DNA of 64,000 nt from Paraconiothyrium sp. Pb-2020 (lineage: Eukaryota; Ascomycota; Dothideomycetes; Pleosporales; Didymosphaeriaceae): assembly GCA_022419385.1 (NCBI GenBank), contig JAJUBI010000007.1:3009768-3073767 (forward strand), read 5' to 3'. The notes beneath the pieces were generated by a model. That model saw only the letters and a program-made list of their open reading frames with translations, was not told the DNA's origin and did not search any database. The translations under genes and the position numbers were made by a program. Numbering within the stretch: position 1 is the first letter of the stretch; every line of letters starts with the position of its first letter. Positions 54,688-64,000 of the stretch are shown here, piece by piece.

Positions 54688-55848
54688 TCACTTACCCACC
54701 CCCTTCAACCACTTCCCCGCATTCTTCGCCATTTCCCTCGCCGCACCCTCCATTCCCACAAGCCCAGCAACCATGAACAAATCGTGACACACGCCCTCCG
54801 TAACATCCAGCTCGACCTCATTCCCCTCCTTCCTCATCATAGCCACCCACTCCTGATTGTCATAATACAGCACCTCCGCCCCACCCACATTCACAAACAA
54901 CGGCACCGGCGTCTTAAACCCCTTCAACTTCGCATTAGCATACGGATTACTCGCGATGCTACTCGGGCCCTCAAGCGGCGGATTCTGCCCCGCGAACGCG
55001 CACACGCCCCACGAGGTGAAGCTCGGGACGATGTAGTCCGTCGCGTAGTGCGCGTTCGTATACACGTAAGAGATGTCCGCGTCTGTGGGGTTTACCCACG
55101 GCGACCAGAGGAGCGCGGAGGACGGGTGCGGGATGTCGAGCTCGGCGCCGTACTCGACGATGTACCGCAGGAGCGCGATGGCGCAGTTTGCGCCTGCGGA
55201 GTCGCCGGAGAGAACGATGTGTGAGGCTGGGATGTGCAGCTCGTGGAGGAGGTAGAGGTACGATGTGAGCGCATCTTGCAGCGCGGCGGGGAAGGGTTTT
55301 GAGTGCGGGCCAGCGGGGAGGGTGGAGAGGCGGTACTGTGGGCTGAGGATGTGTGTTGCGGGGGTGTGCTTTGCGAGGGAGTTCGCGAGGTAGCCGGTTG
55401 CTTCTGTGCGGCCGTCGCCGATGACGTAGGCGCCGCCGTGGATGTGGAGGATTACTTTCACGTCGGATGTGGCTTCTGCTGCGGTTAGGGGCTTGGGGTA
55501 CCACGTTGCGCCGATGTCGACGGGGTAGACGGTCGAGGCATTGGCGAGCATGGGGCCTTTGAACTTGGTGGCATCTGAGTCGCGTTTCTTGATGACGATG
55601 AAGCGCTCGCCCTCCTTTCCTGGGATCAATGGCAACGGCGTATGCATCCTAATCACGGAAACAGTCGAGATGAAAGCCTTCGTGAGCCGCAGCATGAGCG
55701 CCTGGCGGAAGCTCCATGTGGGGTGTTGGCGGATGAAGGCGTATTTCAAGATCCATAAAGGCAGCTTTGACAAGTTGAGGAAGACAGCGCCGAATACGTA
55801 GAGCGCCTTGAAAGGTTGGTAGGCGAAGAGATTTGTGAGGAGGGTCAT
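54688..55848 (-). CDS. Alpha/beta hydrolase_3-type esterase, membrane-associated
   Basis: A 386-residue single-exon esterase of the hormone-sensitive-lipase-like alpha/beta hydrolase-3 family. HGG of the oxyanion hole is at ~137-139 (ILHIHGGAYVIGDG), the nucleophile in LSGDSAGANCA at Ser217, Asp330 in VLYYDNQEW and His355 in EGVCHDLFM complete a triad in canonical order. The first ~45 residues (TLLTNLFAYQPFKALYVFGAVFLNL, LPLWILKYAFI) are hydrophobic, so it is likely anchored to the ER or lipid droplets. The frame opens further upstream at TTG; the first ATG is 55846-55848. It is the third or fourth carboxylic-ester hydrolase-fold gene in the window, but is not adjacent to the others. Substrate unknown. 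Confidence 0.9.
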   Translation of the reverse strand: MTLLTNLFAYQPFKALYVFGAVFLNLSKLPLWILKYAFIRQHPTWSFRQALMLRLTKAFISTVSVIRMHTPLPLIPGKEGERFIVIKKRDSDATKFKGPMLANASTVYPVDIGATWYPKPLTAAEATSDVKVILHIHGGAYVIGDGRTEATGYLANSLAKHTPATHILSPQYRLSTLPAGPHSKPFPAALQDALTSYLYLLHELHIPASHIVLSGDSAGANCAIALLRYIVEYGAELDIPHPSSALLWSPWVNPTDADISYVYTNAHYATDYIVPSFTSWGVCAFAGQNPPLEGPSSIASNPYANAKLKGFKTPVPLFVNVGGAEVLYYDNQEWVAMMRKEGNEVELDVTEGVCHDLFMVAGLVGMEGAAREMAKNAGKWLKGVGK

Positions 55849-56716
55849 GGTTACGATTAAAGCAAGTTGATTGCGAAGCTGCCGGAGCTTGGATGGGTCT
55901 GAATCTAGCAACCTATCGTCATATCATGCTCGTCCGTAGGGCTGAGTTGCGCTCTCCCCAGTAATTCAAGCAGAGGGTCGGAGACATGCTGGCTGCAATC
56001 AGAGGTGCAGCTGGAGACAGACTGGTCCGGGGTAGTATGGGGTCACGGGGTTCTGTACCTCGGTGGAGCAGAAGTGGAGAGCCTCGGTCCGCACAAGCGT
56101 GCGATTGACAGCCTAAACAGGCATCGCGGTCGATCAGTGCTTACACTTTAGTCCGGGGAAACAACACTGTGCATCCATGGATACGCCAGAGTCAGATGAC
56201 TGAACCTGTTGTTTAGTGTCGAGGTCAAAGTAGACGGATAGTTGTAATGCCAATCTAGGACGTCGCTGCACAGTTTACATGTATGAAGACAGCGAGTGCT
56301 GATGGGGCAGTTGTTTTCCGGCTAAAAGCGATAAACTACGTACATAATCAAAAATCTGATCAACCTCAAGATCCATGCCGAAGTTTCGCGCTTCCATGGA
56401 GTGACACCAAATAAGTAATGCGGTGATCACGAAAAGCGTTGGTTGATACCAAAATGCACCCAGATAGGCCAATCACGAGATTCCGTCAGACGCCAAACGA
56501 GGTTCATGTTGCGTCAAAACTTAGAGCGACGAGCAATCGAGGATGGATGTCCTCAATGCTTGTGCGCAGAGACCTTTCTCTCGACAGTTTACCTCTGGAC
56601 TAGTCATCGAACGCTTTGAAGTTCAGACCATAACGTGATGGTCTGAATGAACAAGCAAAAGAAGCGAGGCGCAGAGCGAGTAAACGATCGACCCGACGGT
56701 CGTCCATCTACGAAGC
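55849..56716. other. Intergenic (0.87 kb)
   Basis: Promoter of the minus-strand hydrolase and 3' flank of the dynamin-like gene, both on the minus strand. Short frames at 56275-56472 and 56623-57141 are not convincing; the latter is a shadow of the dynamin-like gene. Confidence 0.4.
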
Positions 56717-59703
56717 TTAACGACGGATACGACCGCTCTGTGTGATGTCCTGCATCTCTTCGGTGAGAGGGGTAGACGTTTGACCAAAGGACGCGGAAGA
56801 GTTGAAGCTTGGACCGATGTTGTAGCCGGCCGAGCCTTGCGAAGCACTGTTGTTGGTGGCGTTGCCGTGTTTTGCCTGTAGAGCCTCGAGGTGTTGCTGT
56901 CCTTGGAGAAGAGCGCTCCTCTGGGCAATAAGTTCCTTACGACGTGCAGCGTGGCGAGAAGGCTCCTCAAGAAGCTCCATAGCCTTGCGAGTGCCGTCCT
57001 CGTCGTGGATGCCCAAAGTCTCGTCCATGTCGTCGCGCAGCTTCGTTTGTAGACGCGTGAACAGCTTCGATTGGACGCGCATACAAATGGAGTCGTGGAA
57101 ACGATGGAATGCGAGCACGTAGTAGCTCGTGATTTGTGCAATGACGTCGATCTCAGTTTCGTAAGGTTCCTGCTGGAGTCGGCTACACAGACTCTCGTTC
57201 TTTAAAAGCTTGTCTTTGGTGGGTACTTTCTCTTCACCGACAATCTGTGCCATCTCCTCCATGTAGATCTTGAGACGAGTCTCAATGCGAGCAGAACGGT
57301 ACTTCTCACGCATAGCTTTCTTTTCCCTGTTGAAGATGGCCTTATGAAAAGTGTAGGGCCCCTCCCATTCGTCGTTGTATGCGTCCTTTGCCATCGTCCG
57401 CTGTTCCGTTAGGCTAGTCTTCAAGATGTTTTCCACGATCTTCCAAGCTTCGATGTATAGCTTGGTGTCCTGGCGGGGCTGGAAAAATCGCTCGAAGGTC
57501 AACCGAATGAATCCCGTTAGCCCGTCTTCGAGCTCATCAAAGAGTTTGTTCGTGGGGACATCCCAGTGGGCGATAGTCTGCTTGACTAAGTCATCCACAA
57601 CCTTCGGTTCGATGTGACCGGGAATCTTAGACTGCGAGTTGGCTTCTAGATGGTGAGAGACCTCGTCCAACTGAAATACCCTGCGCTTGCCGTTGTAGTC
57701 CACCCCATGAACTGGCTTGATTTTGGAGGGAGTGGGAATGGGCGGTACGGATACACGGAATCTCTTGCTCGGGGTTGGTGCAGGCGTATGCTCAAGCTTG
57801 CGCTTACTCTGAGGCGTCTCCGGTGGAGCATTATCCGCCCTGCCATCGTCGCTATCTTCATCAGACAGACACACAGGGTCATCTGATGATTTGCCTGAGA
57901 GGGTGGAGTTGTAAAGACCACGATCATTTTGGCCGCGCCTCACCATTGTCGGCTTCATTGCTTCAAGACCTTCAAAGAACTGCTTCTGCAAGTCTTTCCA
58001 GAGATTTCTCCAATCTTTGCAGGGGTAAGCGCCTTCCACCTCCTTCCGCACGTGATCAGAAAACCCAATCAGAAGATCCATGATGATTCGCGCGGCTCCA
58101 TAGGTCGGCGGTGGCTCAGGGATGAGCCTCAACTGCGCGTCGACCTCGTCGAGACGGGCTTGGATCTGCTCGTAGATTCCAGGAAGCGCCTTCACCATCT
58201 GCCCGGCCAGCTTCTCCGAAAGGAATTGTTGCAGATTTGCGGTGCCAAAACGTCCATGGTGACCTCGCAGACTGCTGCACCAGGGCTCCTGAGTCGCGAA
58301 GAAGTGTTTCTCGTGCGACCTTGCGTCTTGGTGTGTGAGTTGGTTGTTCAGCATGAGTTGGTCAGGATTTTTGACCACAAAATATCCATGTCCAAACTTG
58401 AGTTCGACATTGTTTAGTACCCTGCGCAGTGGCTCGTCGGAGCTTCCGGCTGGGAGTAGGTCAGGCTTGGTGAGCACACCTAACCACAATTAGCCATAAG
58501 CTACCTCGGACATGCATCACCACCTACCGATACAGCGTTGGCCAGCTCCCCATTTAGTACGCGCGTAACCAGATGCAAGAGACGTAGCGATATCGGCGGC
58601 CAAGGAGCAAGCCACCAGGACAAGCGCATCAGGATCTTCAACGTACTCCTGCACTAGCTGCTTCACGAAGGGGACATCGTCGGGGTTCTCAGACTGACTG
58701 ATGATGCCTTCGATACATTAGTTTGTGAAGTAGCATGAACTGAAAGATTCACATACCTGGCAGGTCGTAGAAGGACAGATCAGGCAGCGTTGGGTGCGAA
58801 AGGTAGATGCAGACGATATTCGGGCTGAAATTGACTCTATGGGTCTGCTCCGGGTGAAGTGTGGTGACTCGTCCCTGCGCGAAGATCGAAGGATCCTCAA
58901 GCGGGTGCACGAGAGCCAGTTGAGCACGACGAATGCTCTCTTCAAGTTCTTCCGGGGAACCACAGGTAGCGAATGGAACCTCTTGTACGTTGAGATTGGG
59001 TATCCACCCGGGAAACTTGGTGCGTTGAGTAACGCCTTTGAAGGTGTAATTCAGGCGCAGCGCAACACGAGCTTGCCAGCCAGCTTGTGGGTCATCTGAA
59101 TGCTCCAATCTGATGAAACTATTGATGATCAACGTCCGCCCTGTTCACAACAGGACTCAGTCCAACTTACAGTGGACACCGGGTGCAGGTGCCGCCAGCT
59201 CGCGGTGTACGGACGCCGGAAATCGCTTCAATGACCGAGGATTTACCTGACGATTGCTCTCCAAGAACAACGCACTTGGGTAGCTGAATATGCAGTTGCT
59301 GCAGGCCTAATCCCTCTAACTGACTGATGACCGATATGACTTCTTTGATGTGCACGCTTAAGGAGTCGTGCTCGTCGACAAGTGTAGCAGTAGGGTTGGG
59401 GCGGTCATCTGGGAGGGTCAGAATTTCAAAAAGATCGTGTGTGATGTACCTACTGCTTGGCTGGCGGATAGCTAGAGGTTCAGAGCTCTGGCTGAGCCGC
59501 GAGCGTTCAGTGCGCGGGGATTCGGCCTCGGTCTTCTGCGGCGTAGCGTATCCCGCAATATCGTTGAGCATTGCATTCATGGACTCATCGAAGACGGTAG
59601 TGCCTGAGCTGGCCTGCTGCGACTGGGAAGGCGGCGCTACAACACGCTGTTGCGGCTGCTTTGGCTGCGGTCGAGCCCTTGTGGCTCTCGTCGGGCCTCC
59701 CAT
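56717..59703 (-). CDS. Dynamin-family GTPase with basic insert
   Basis: A predicted 945 residues in four exons: 59171-59703, 58757-59118, 58528-58707 and 56717-58479; introns 59119-59170, 58708-58756 and 58480-58527. After an ~85-residue disordered, Gln/Arg-rich N terminus comes the dynamin GTPase: G1 GEQSSGKSS (148-156), GTCTRCPL, G3 DLPG (~296-299) and G4 TKPD (~360). The middle/stalk region is interrupted near residues 575-630 by an acidic then basic insert (LSDEDSDDGRADN; PQSKRKLEH, TPSKRFRVS), and the C terminus contains a helical GED-like stretch. Unlike Dnm1 or Vps1, the insert looks like a nuclear-import signal. Fungal dynamin-like proteins of this sort are often called interferon-induced-Mx-like; the actual role is unknown. 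Membrane remodelling is the family expectation. There is no PH or transmembrane domain. Confidence 0.88.
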
Positions 59704-59877
59704 GGCGGCGTCGAGTGTTTGCTAACGAAACGAAAAAGGGAGCGAAGTGGCCAGGTGGGGGAAAGCAACGAGGGCAGGAGACAGCAGGGCTTAATAAGCC
59801 GGGGCGAGAGGCGCCAGAAGCGAGGTGAAGCGCAAGAAGCCTCAAGAAAGGAAATAAAGTGAAGAGTTGACGTACAC

Positions 59878-59913
59878 CAAGTGGAAGACGAACGGCAAGT
59901 GGAAGACGAACGG
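59878..59913. repeat. 18-base exact tandem duplication
   Basis: CAAGTGGAAGACGAACGG occurs twice in direct tandem (59878-59895 and 59896-59913). It is a short local duplication in a divergent promoter region; no function is apparent. Confidence 0.9.
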
Positions 59914-60293
59914 ATGTGCGGACGCTTTATACTTTGCAAGACATCATTTACTGTTCTCGTCAAGATCTTGTCATCGACTTCGCGCCTCGCTCTCGGGTCT
60001 CCAGAATTGTGGTGAAGCCGTGGACGCAGACGAAAGAAAACGCCAAGACTGTCCGCGACCCGTGAATAATCGCAGTACGTCGAGACGGCTTGCCCCCGCC
60101 ATCGTTGTGTAAAACTACGAAGCGAAAACGTCTTTATAGGACTAAGAAGGTATACGAGGGTGTCCAAGAGACGCAGTGTGACATGCAAGATTAAGGGATG
60201 AAAGAGTCATACGTGCAGGAAAGTGGGACGAGGTAAATGAGGGAACTTTTGGGTATCGTCTGAGCAAGGAAAAGTGAGTGATCTTTGTGAGTG

Positions 60294-60326
60294 TCCACGT
60301 GGATCTCTATCTCGTCTTAAGACGAG
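60294..60326. promoter_or_regulatory. Two adjacent perfect palindromes
   Basis: TCCACGTGGA (60294-60303) carries an E-box CACGTG; CTCGTCTTAAGACGAG (60311-60326) is a perfect 16-base palindrome eight bases away. Both lie about 630-660 bases upstream of TIM17 and 590-620 bases upstream of the dynamin-like start. They could be binding sites for dimeric regulators (bHLH for the first), but this is unproven. Confidence 0.4.
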
Positions 60327-60954
60327 CCCACGATTCTCACTTTCTTGGCGTTCGCACTACCAACTCTCCCTCTCTTCAACACAATATAGAGATAGACAAC
60401 CGCTCTCAATGTTGCCTGATGCAGTACCTCGTCGCAGCTAACGCCGCGTCTGCCCGGAGCAGAAAGTCTCTCGTCAAGGAGACAAGGATCGGCTGGTAAA
60501 TGCGTTGAATCATACATCGGAGGGGACAAAATGGTGTGACTTCTCTTTTCGTAATCTCGTATTGATATAGAGGAGCCTACACAGCTCCATAGAGTGCTCA
60601 TTGTGGGGGGCCGCGTCTGCCACGCGGCAACGTCCGTCGTTGCTCTTCATTGGTTGAGACATGAAAAGGGAAAAGCATGCATATACCTGGTACAAATACC
60701 TACCAAGGTTTGATATTTCGTGTGACGATTCGGGAGATGAGAGGTCGTCGCGAAAAGGACGTCGATGCCGGCCCGATTGACTCCGACCGTCACGTGCGGT
60801 TTTGCTGATTGGATTGGCGTCAGCGACCAGGGTCTCCGAGAAAAGTTGAGCGCATCACTCTAACAACAACCCGCCGACAGACATCCCCATCCGTCCTTAC
60901 CACGACCGCTTGCGTTTCCATCTTGCTTTATCCCTTCTTTTCCCACTGTTCGCG

Positions 60955-61545
60955 ATGGACCATACCAGAGATCCGTGCCCCTGGGTCATCCTCAATGATT
61001 TCGGCGGCGCATTCGCCATGGGGGTACGCGCTTCGTTGCCGCTCTAACTTCCAAACTAACGACATGTTCTAGGCTGTCGGTGGTGCAGTATGGCACGGCA
61101 TCAAAGGCGTACGCAGCTCCTGCTATGATTTCTACCGTCTCTGACTCTGACTGTCATGCAGTTCCGCAACTCTCCCTATGGCGAACGGCGCATCGGCGCC
61201 ATCACAGCGATAAAGGCTCGCGCACCCGTCCTCGGCGGCAACTTCGGTGTCTGGGGAGGTCTTTTCAACACATACGACTGCGCCGTCAAGGGAATTCGAA
61301 AGAAGGAGGACCCCTGGAACGCCATCATTGCAGGTTTCTTCACCGGCGGTTCGCTTGCCGTACGAGGAGGCTACAAGTCGATGCGCAACGGCGCAATATC
61401 CTGCGCCATCCTGCTCGCCGTTATCGAAGGAGTCAGCATTGGTTTCAACAGGATGATGGCCGATAACACAAAGCTCGAGGCACCCCCGATGCCGGCGCAG
61501 ACCGCACCCCCTGCCCCCAGCGGCGGCATGGCTGTAGCTGCATAA
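60955..61545 (+). CDS. TIM17: Tim17, mitochondrial inner-membrane translocase subunit
   Basis: A 162-residue protein in three exons: 60955-61023, 61073-61108 (only 36 nt) and 61162-61545; introns 61024-61072 and 61109-61161. It begins [23 protein letters not shown] with the acidic N-terminal stretch used in TIM23 gating, followed by GAVWHGIKG and [10 protein letters not shown]. Four transmembrane spans and the PRAT signature [34 protein letters not shown] are plain, and the C terminus is a Pro/Ala tail ([13 protein letters not shown]). Length is normal. The protein forms the core of the presequence translocase with Tim23. The ATG at 60955 and short first exons are forced by the conserved N terminus. 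Confidence 0.95.
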
Positions 61546-62688
61546 ATCTTTCGCTTCGATAACGCATGTTTTGAGAATTGGGTTTTAATGTACAAAAGGT
61601 GGTGGGGGCTTTTCATGGATGTTTTGCATATCCCGCTATGATGGCGGTCGGCGTTTACACTCTACTCAGGCTTCTGTGCAATACCTTGTATCATATGTCA
61701 TGGTCTGTACCGATAGCGTGGCGTCTTAGACGGGGAAGACAGGATTCTGGACAACAAGAGAATTGCATGTTTCCTCACATTCATCTCACTACAAGTTTTG
61801 GGCGCGTCATTAGGTTGCTCAACTCACGTCTCAGGGCATTACAGTTCGCACGCGCGCTTCCAAGTGCCCATTAAAGACCGATATCTATCGATCCGATCAA
61901 CTTGCAGTAAATGTATTCACATTTATCGCGCTCGATATCATAAACTGCAGCCTTACGTATGATTGCGGTGCAGAGTTACGATCCAATCTAGGATAAGACG
62001 CCAGCGCTAGGATGTTGACATCACACAGCGCGCATGTAATTTATCTTCGCCCGGGGACGCACAGTATCGCATTTGCCGGAAGACAGGATTGGCATGGCCC
62101 ACATGCGCGCTGACGGTTGTACAAAACTTGCTAGTGACATATCTGTGCGGACATTGTGCATTCGCTCTACTTGCGCGCAAGCAAAATCAAATCCGGAAGA
62201 AGCCTCGCAGGGAAATGTAATAGTAGGGGTTGAATCAGGAGCAAGCTCCACGGAAGCATCGAGAAAGGGCATAATCTTACGGTGTTACGGCAGATAATAC
62301 CTACCGATGAGACAAACCTCGCTTCGCAAATACACCTTGCCCGGTCTTCTGCAGTCCACTATCATCTCGTTCCTGGTTGGTGGTCAGCTTCCGGTGATCT
62401 CGCACCAAATCGGCATACTTCACCACCCAACTCTCCGACCACACGCGTCCAGTGCCAACAATGATCTTCCTGATCTGTTCTAGATGCAGTCAGATCATCA
62501 AAGAAAAAATGAACTTTACCAGCCTTTTAGTCTTACCGTGCACCTTGCTCTTGAATGTAGCACCGCGTTCGCCATCTCGGTATCTTACACAATCCTGGTA
62601 GGATCCTCCAGGGTTCTGCGTTGTATATATATGCGATGACTTGCCACCGCTTGGAAAGTTTGAATCGTGGAACCACATTACCATTATC
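61546..62688. other. Intergenic between two plus-strand genes (1.1 kb)
   Basis: Contains the TIM17 3' flank and the promoter of the lipocalin-like gene. Small frames at 61578-61874, 62021-62297 and 62490-62738 lack features. A TATATATAT tract lies at about 62624-62632, roughly 60 bases ahead of the next start codon, and looks like a TATA box. Confidence 0.45.
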
Positions 62689-63300
62689 ATGAAAACCCCC
62701 GAGCAACTTATCGCCCTCCTATCTGGTGCGTGGATCATCTACAACCAGACATCGTGAGCGTCTTGCCCTAGTATACACGGTGCAGAACCTAGCTAACATC
62801 TCGAAACAGCATTTACCCCAACGGCACCACCGTCGCCCGCCCGCCCGACTCCGCCCAAGGTCCCAATGGCACCGGCGTAATCCTCTGTCCGTTCTCCCTT
62901 TCCCCCTCTCACCTCTCCCTAATGAATCGCCCTCCAAGACCACCCCACCATGCAAATGTCCGCCATCCTTACCCCAACCCTTCCCGCTTACCGCCCCCTT
63001 AACCTCACCTATGGCAAATTCGACAACACCACCGACGCCGACTGGGCCATCCTCGGCAAGCACAACCTCGCGTACGCCGCGCCGTTCAATCTCACCGTCC
63101 TCCCCGAGGAGGAAGATGATGATGGCGTGGTGGTGCATGGACCTTTGCTGTGTAATGTGCCGAGTTACGATGGAGCGTTCTTTACGAGAAATTTTACGAT
63201 CCTAGGCGAGGGAGAGGAGTATGGGAGGTGGCTGAGGTTGGTGCTTAGGAATGAGACTAGTGGGGTTAGAGATCTGCTTGTGTGGCGGAAACGAGGGTAA
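62689..63300 (+). CDS. Lipocalin-like domain protein
   Basis: A predicted 167-residue protein in three exons: 62689-62753, 62810-62886 and 62939-63300; introns 62754-62809 (56 nt) and 62887-62938 (52 nt, GTCCGT donor). The sequence begins MKTPEQLIALLSGAWIIYNQ, followed by SIYPNGTTVARPPDSAQGPNGTG, VILYHPTMQMSAIL, PAYRPLNLTYGKF and LGKHNLAYAAPFNLT, ending FFTRNFTI...DLLVWRKRG. These blocks match the fungal lipocalin-like (lipocalin_5) family, a small beta-barrel of unknown ligand often next to biosynthetic genes; here there is no such cluster. The second intron has a weak GT-CCGT donor but gives exactly the expected Tyr codon. No signal peptide. The frame stays open without introns only in unrelated text. 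Confidence 0.75.
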
Positions 63301-63459
63301 GAGGGGGGCAGCGGATCGTGATATAGTGGGTCGGTGTGGGAGAGAGACGCAAGACCTGCGGGAGGCTGTTTGTAAGTAGCGGGCAATAATCACAATGGCT
63401 GAACATGGTGATTGCTACTTTGTGCGTTCAAGAGTTAAATCACTCGTAATGGAACGTCA

Positions 63460-63999
63460 TTACGCAGATGAAGGGTTGGAGTCCTTAGGCTGCCTTTTTT
63501 CTTCCTTCAAGCGTTCTTTCTCGTTCATGTCCTCCTCTATAGCCCTCCTCCTTTCTTCTAACCTTGCCCGCCTCCGCTCACTTCGTCCGGCGGCCTTGTT
63601 ATTACGCTTTTGCCTCTCTTCTCTCAGTCGTTTCCCAGTTTCTTCAATAAACACTGTGCATCTCTCTGTATGCTTCCTCTCAAATCCTACACCTCTCAAC
63701 GCCGACGTCCCCGTCCCATCTTCCACAATCGCCACTTCTTCCCCCGCAAGCGCAAACACGACCTCCGTCTTCCACGTTTCCGACGTAGAAACCTCCAAGA
63801 ACCACTCTCGCACGTCCACACCCTCAAATATCATCCGCATGTCCTCAAAGATGCGCGCAACCTGACCCGGCGCCTTGGACGCAGCATCCAAGCGCTCCAT
63901 CTCATACTCAGATGTATAGCCCTGGAACCTCACGCTTTCAAATGAGATGCCAGCTTCTCTACTTGCCTCCGCTATCACCCGCACTTCCTGCCTTGGATC
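63460..63999 (-). CDS. Charged coiled-coil protein, cut by the right edge
   Basis: An open minus-strand frame running to the window end without a start, so the N terminus is outside. At least 180 residues are visible. The first part is mixed (EASREAGISFESVRFQGYTSEYEMERLDAASKAPGQ...) and the middle has WFLEVSTSETWKTEVVFALAGEEVAIVEDG. The last ~60 residues are strongly charged (KRLREERQKRNNKAAG, RRRARLEERRRAIEEDMNEKERLKEEKRQ), predicting a long helix or coiled coil, and the stop is at 63460-63462. No family recognised. It converges on the lipocalin-like gene. Confidence 0.6.
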   Translation of the reverse strand, partial: DPRQEVRVIAEASREAGISFESVRFQGYTSEYEMERLDAASKAPGQVARIFEDMRMIFEGVDVREWFLEVSTSETWKTEVVFALAGEEVAIVEDGTGTSALRGVGFERKHTERCTVFIEETGKRLREERQKRNNKAAGRSERRRARLEERRRAIEEDMNEKERLKEEKRQPKDSNPSSA

Positions 64000-64000
64000 C

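Larger units (their letters stand above)
59704..60954. promoter_or_regulatory. Divergent promoter region, dynamin-like / TIM17 (1.25 kb)
   Basis: Between the divergent starts of the dynamin-like gene and TIM17. Contains an 18-base direct duplication at 59878-59913 and a palindrome at 60311-60326 with a CACGTG-centred palindrome beside it at 60294-60303 (separate entries). No gene is supportable; frames at 59637-60188 and 60278-60695 lack features. Confidence 0.45.

Noticed and set aside
1..64000. CRISPR array, bacterial operon or prophage
   Set aside because: Introns, fungal-only families and gene spacing show a eukaryotic nuclear sequence; no regularly spaced repeats are present.

Overview
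This 64 kb window is nuclear DNA of a filamentous ascomycete (Pezizomycotina; the gene content looks most like Dothideomycetes, which is an inference from protein families, not a search). The evidence is consistent: short GT-AG introns of 46-60 nt, genes separated by 0.4-2 kb, ATG starts in CACCATGG-like contexts, and fungus-restricted families (HET domain, Zn2Cys6 regulator, membrane-anchored fucose-lectin propeller, LAC12-like permease, secretory lipase). No bacterial-style operon, CRISPR array, tRNA, rRNA or recognisable transposon was seen.

Layout. 0-8 kb: 3' part of a dihydroxyacetone-synthase-type transketolase (cut by the left edge), an SDR oxidoreductase, a 1.9 kb gene-free stretch, and a single-pass membrane protein with a fucose-specific-lectin-like ectodomain. 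8.9-28 kb: a nutrient-acquisition stretch with a nine-exon hexose transporter, a LAC12-like sugar permease, a secreted lipase, a Zn2Cys6 regulator divergent from a secreted amidohydrolase, a 962-residue low-complexity nuclear-type protein, and a secreted or anchored type-B carboxylesterase. 28.8-42 kb: accessory region with a small unknown protein, a flavin reductase fusion (PNPOx-like + ferredoxin-reductase-like) whose frame is broken between its domains, a 2.3 kb gene-free stretch carrying a degenerate triple repeat, a zincin-like HELSH protein with a second frame break, a HET-domain gene, a membrane protein of unknown function and an alpha/beta-hydrolase-fold protein lacking GxSxG. 42-64 kb: housekeeping region with a GT32-type glycosyltransferase, VPS27 and a DOA4-like deubiquitinase head to head, argininosuccinate synthase, another alpha/beta hydrolase, a dynamin-family GTPase, TIM17, a lipocalin-like protein and a coiled-coil protein cut by the right edge.

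Functional connections. VPS27 (ESCRT-0) and the DOA4-type ubiquitin hydrolase act at opposite ends of the same multivesicular-body route and share a 530 bp promoter region. The two sugar carriers, three secreted hydrolases and the zinc-cluster gene make a plausible extracellular nutrient-use neighbourhood, although co-regulation is inferred only. Argininosuccinate synthase has a perfect Gcn4/CpcA-type TGAGTCA element upstream. Splice sites were placed by eye from reading frame and protein-family logic; all gene models are therefore predictions.
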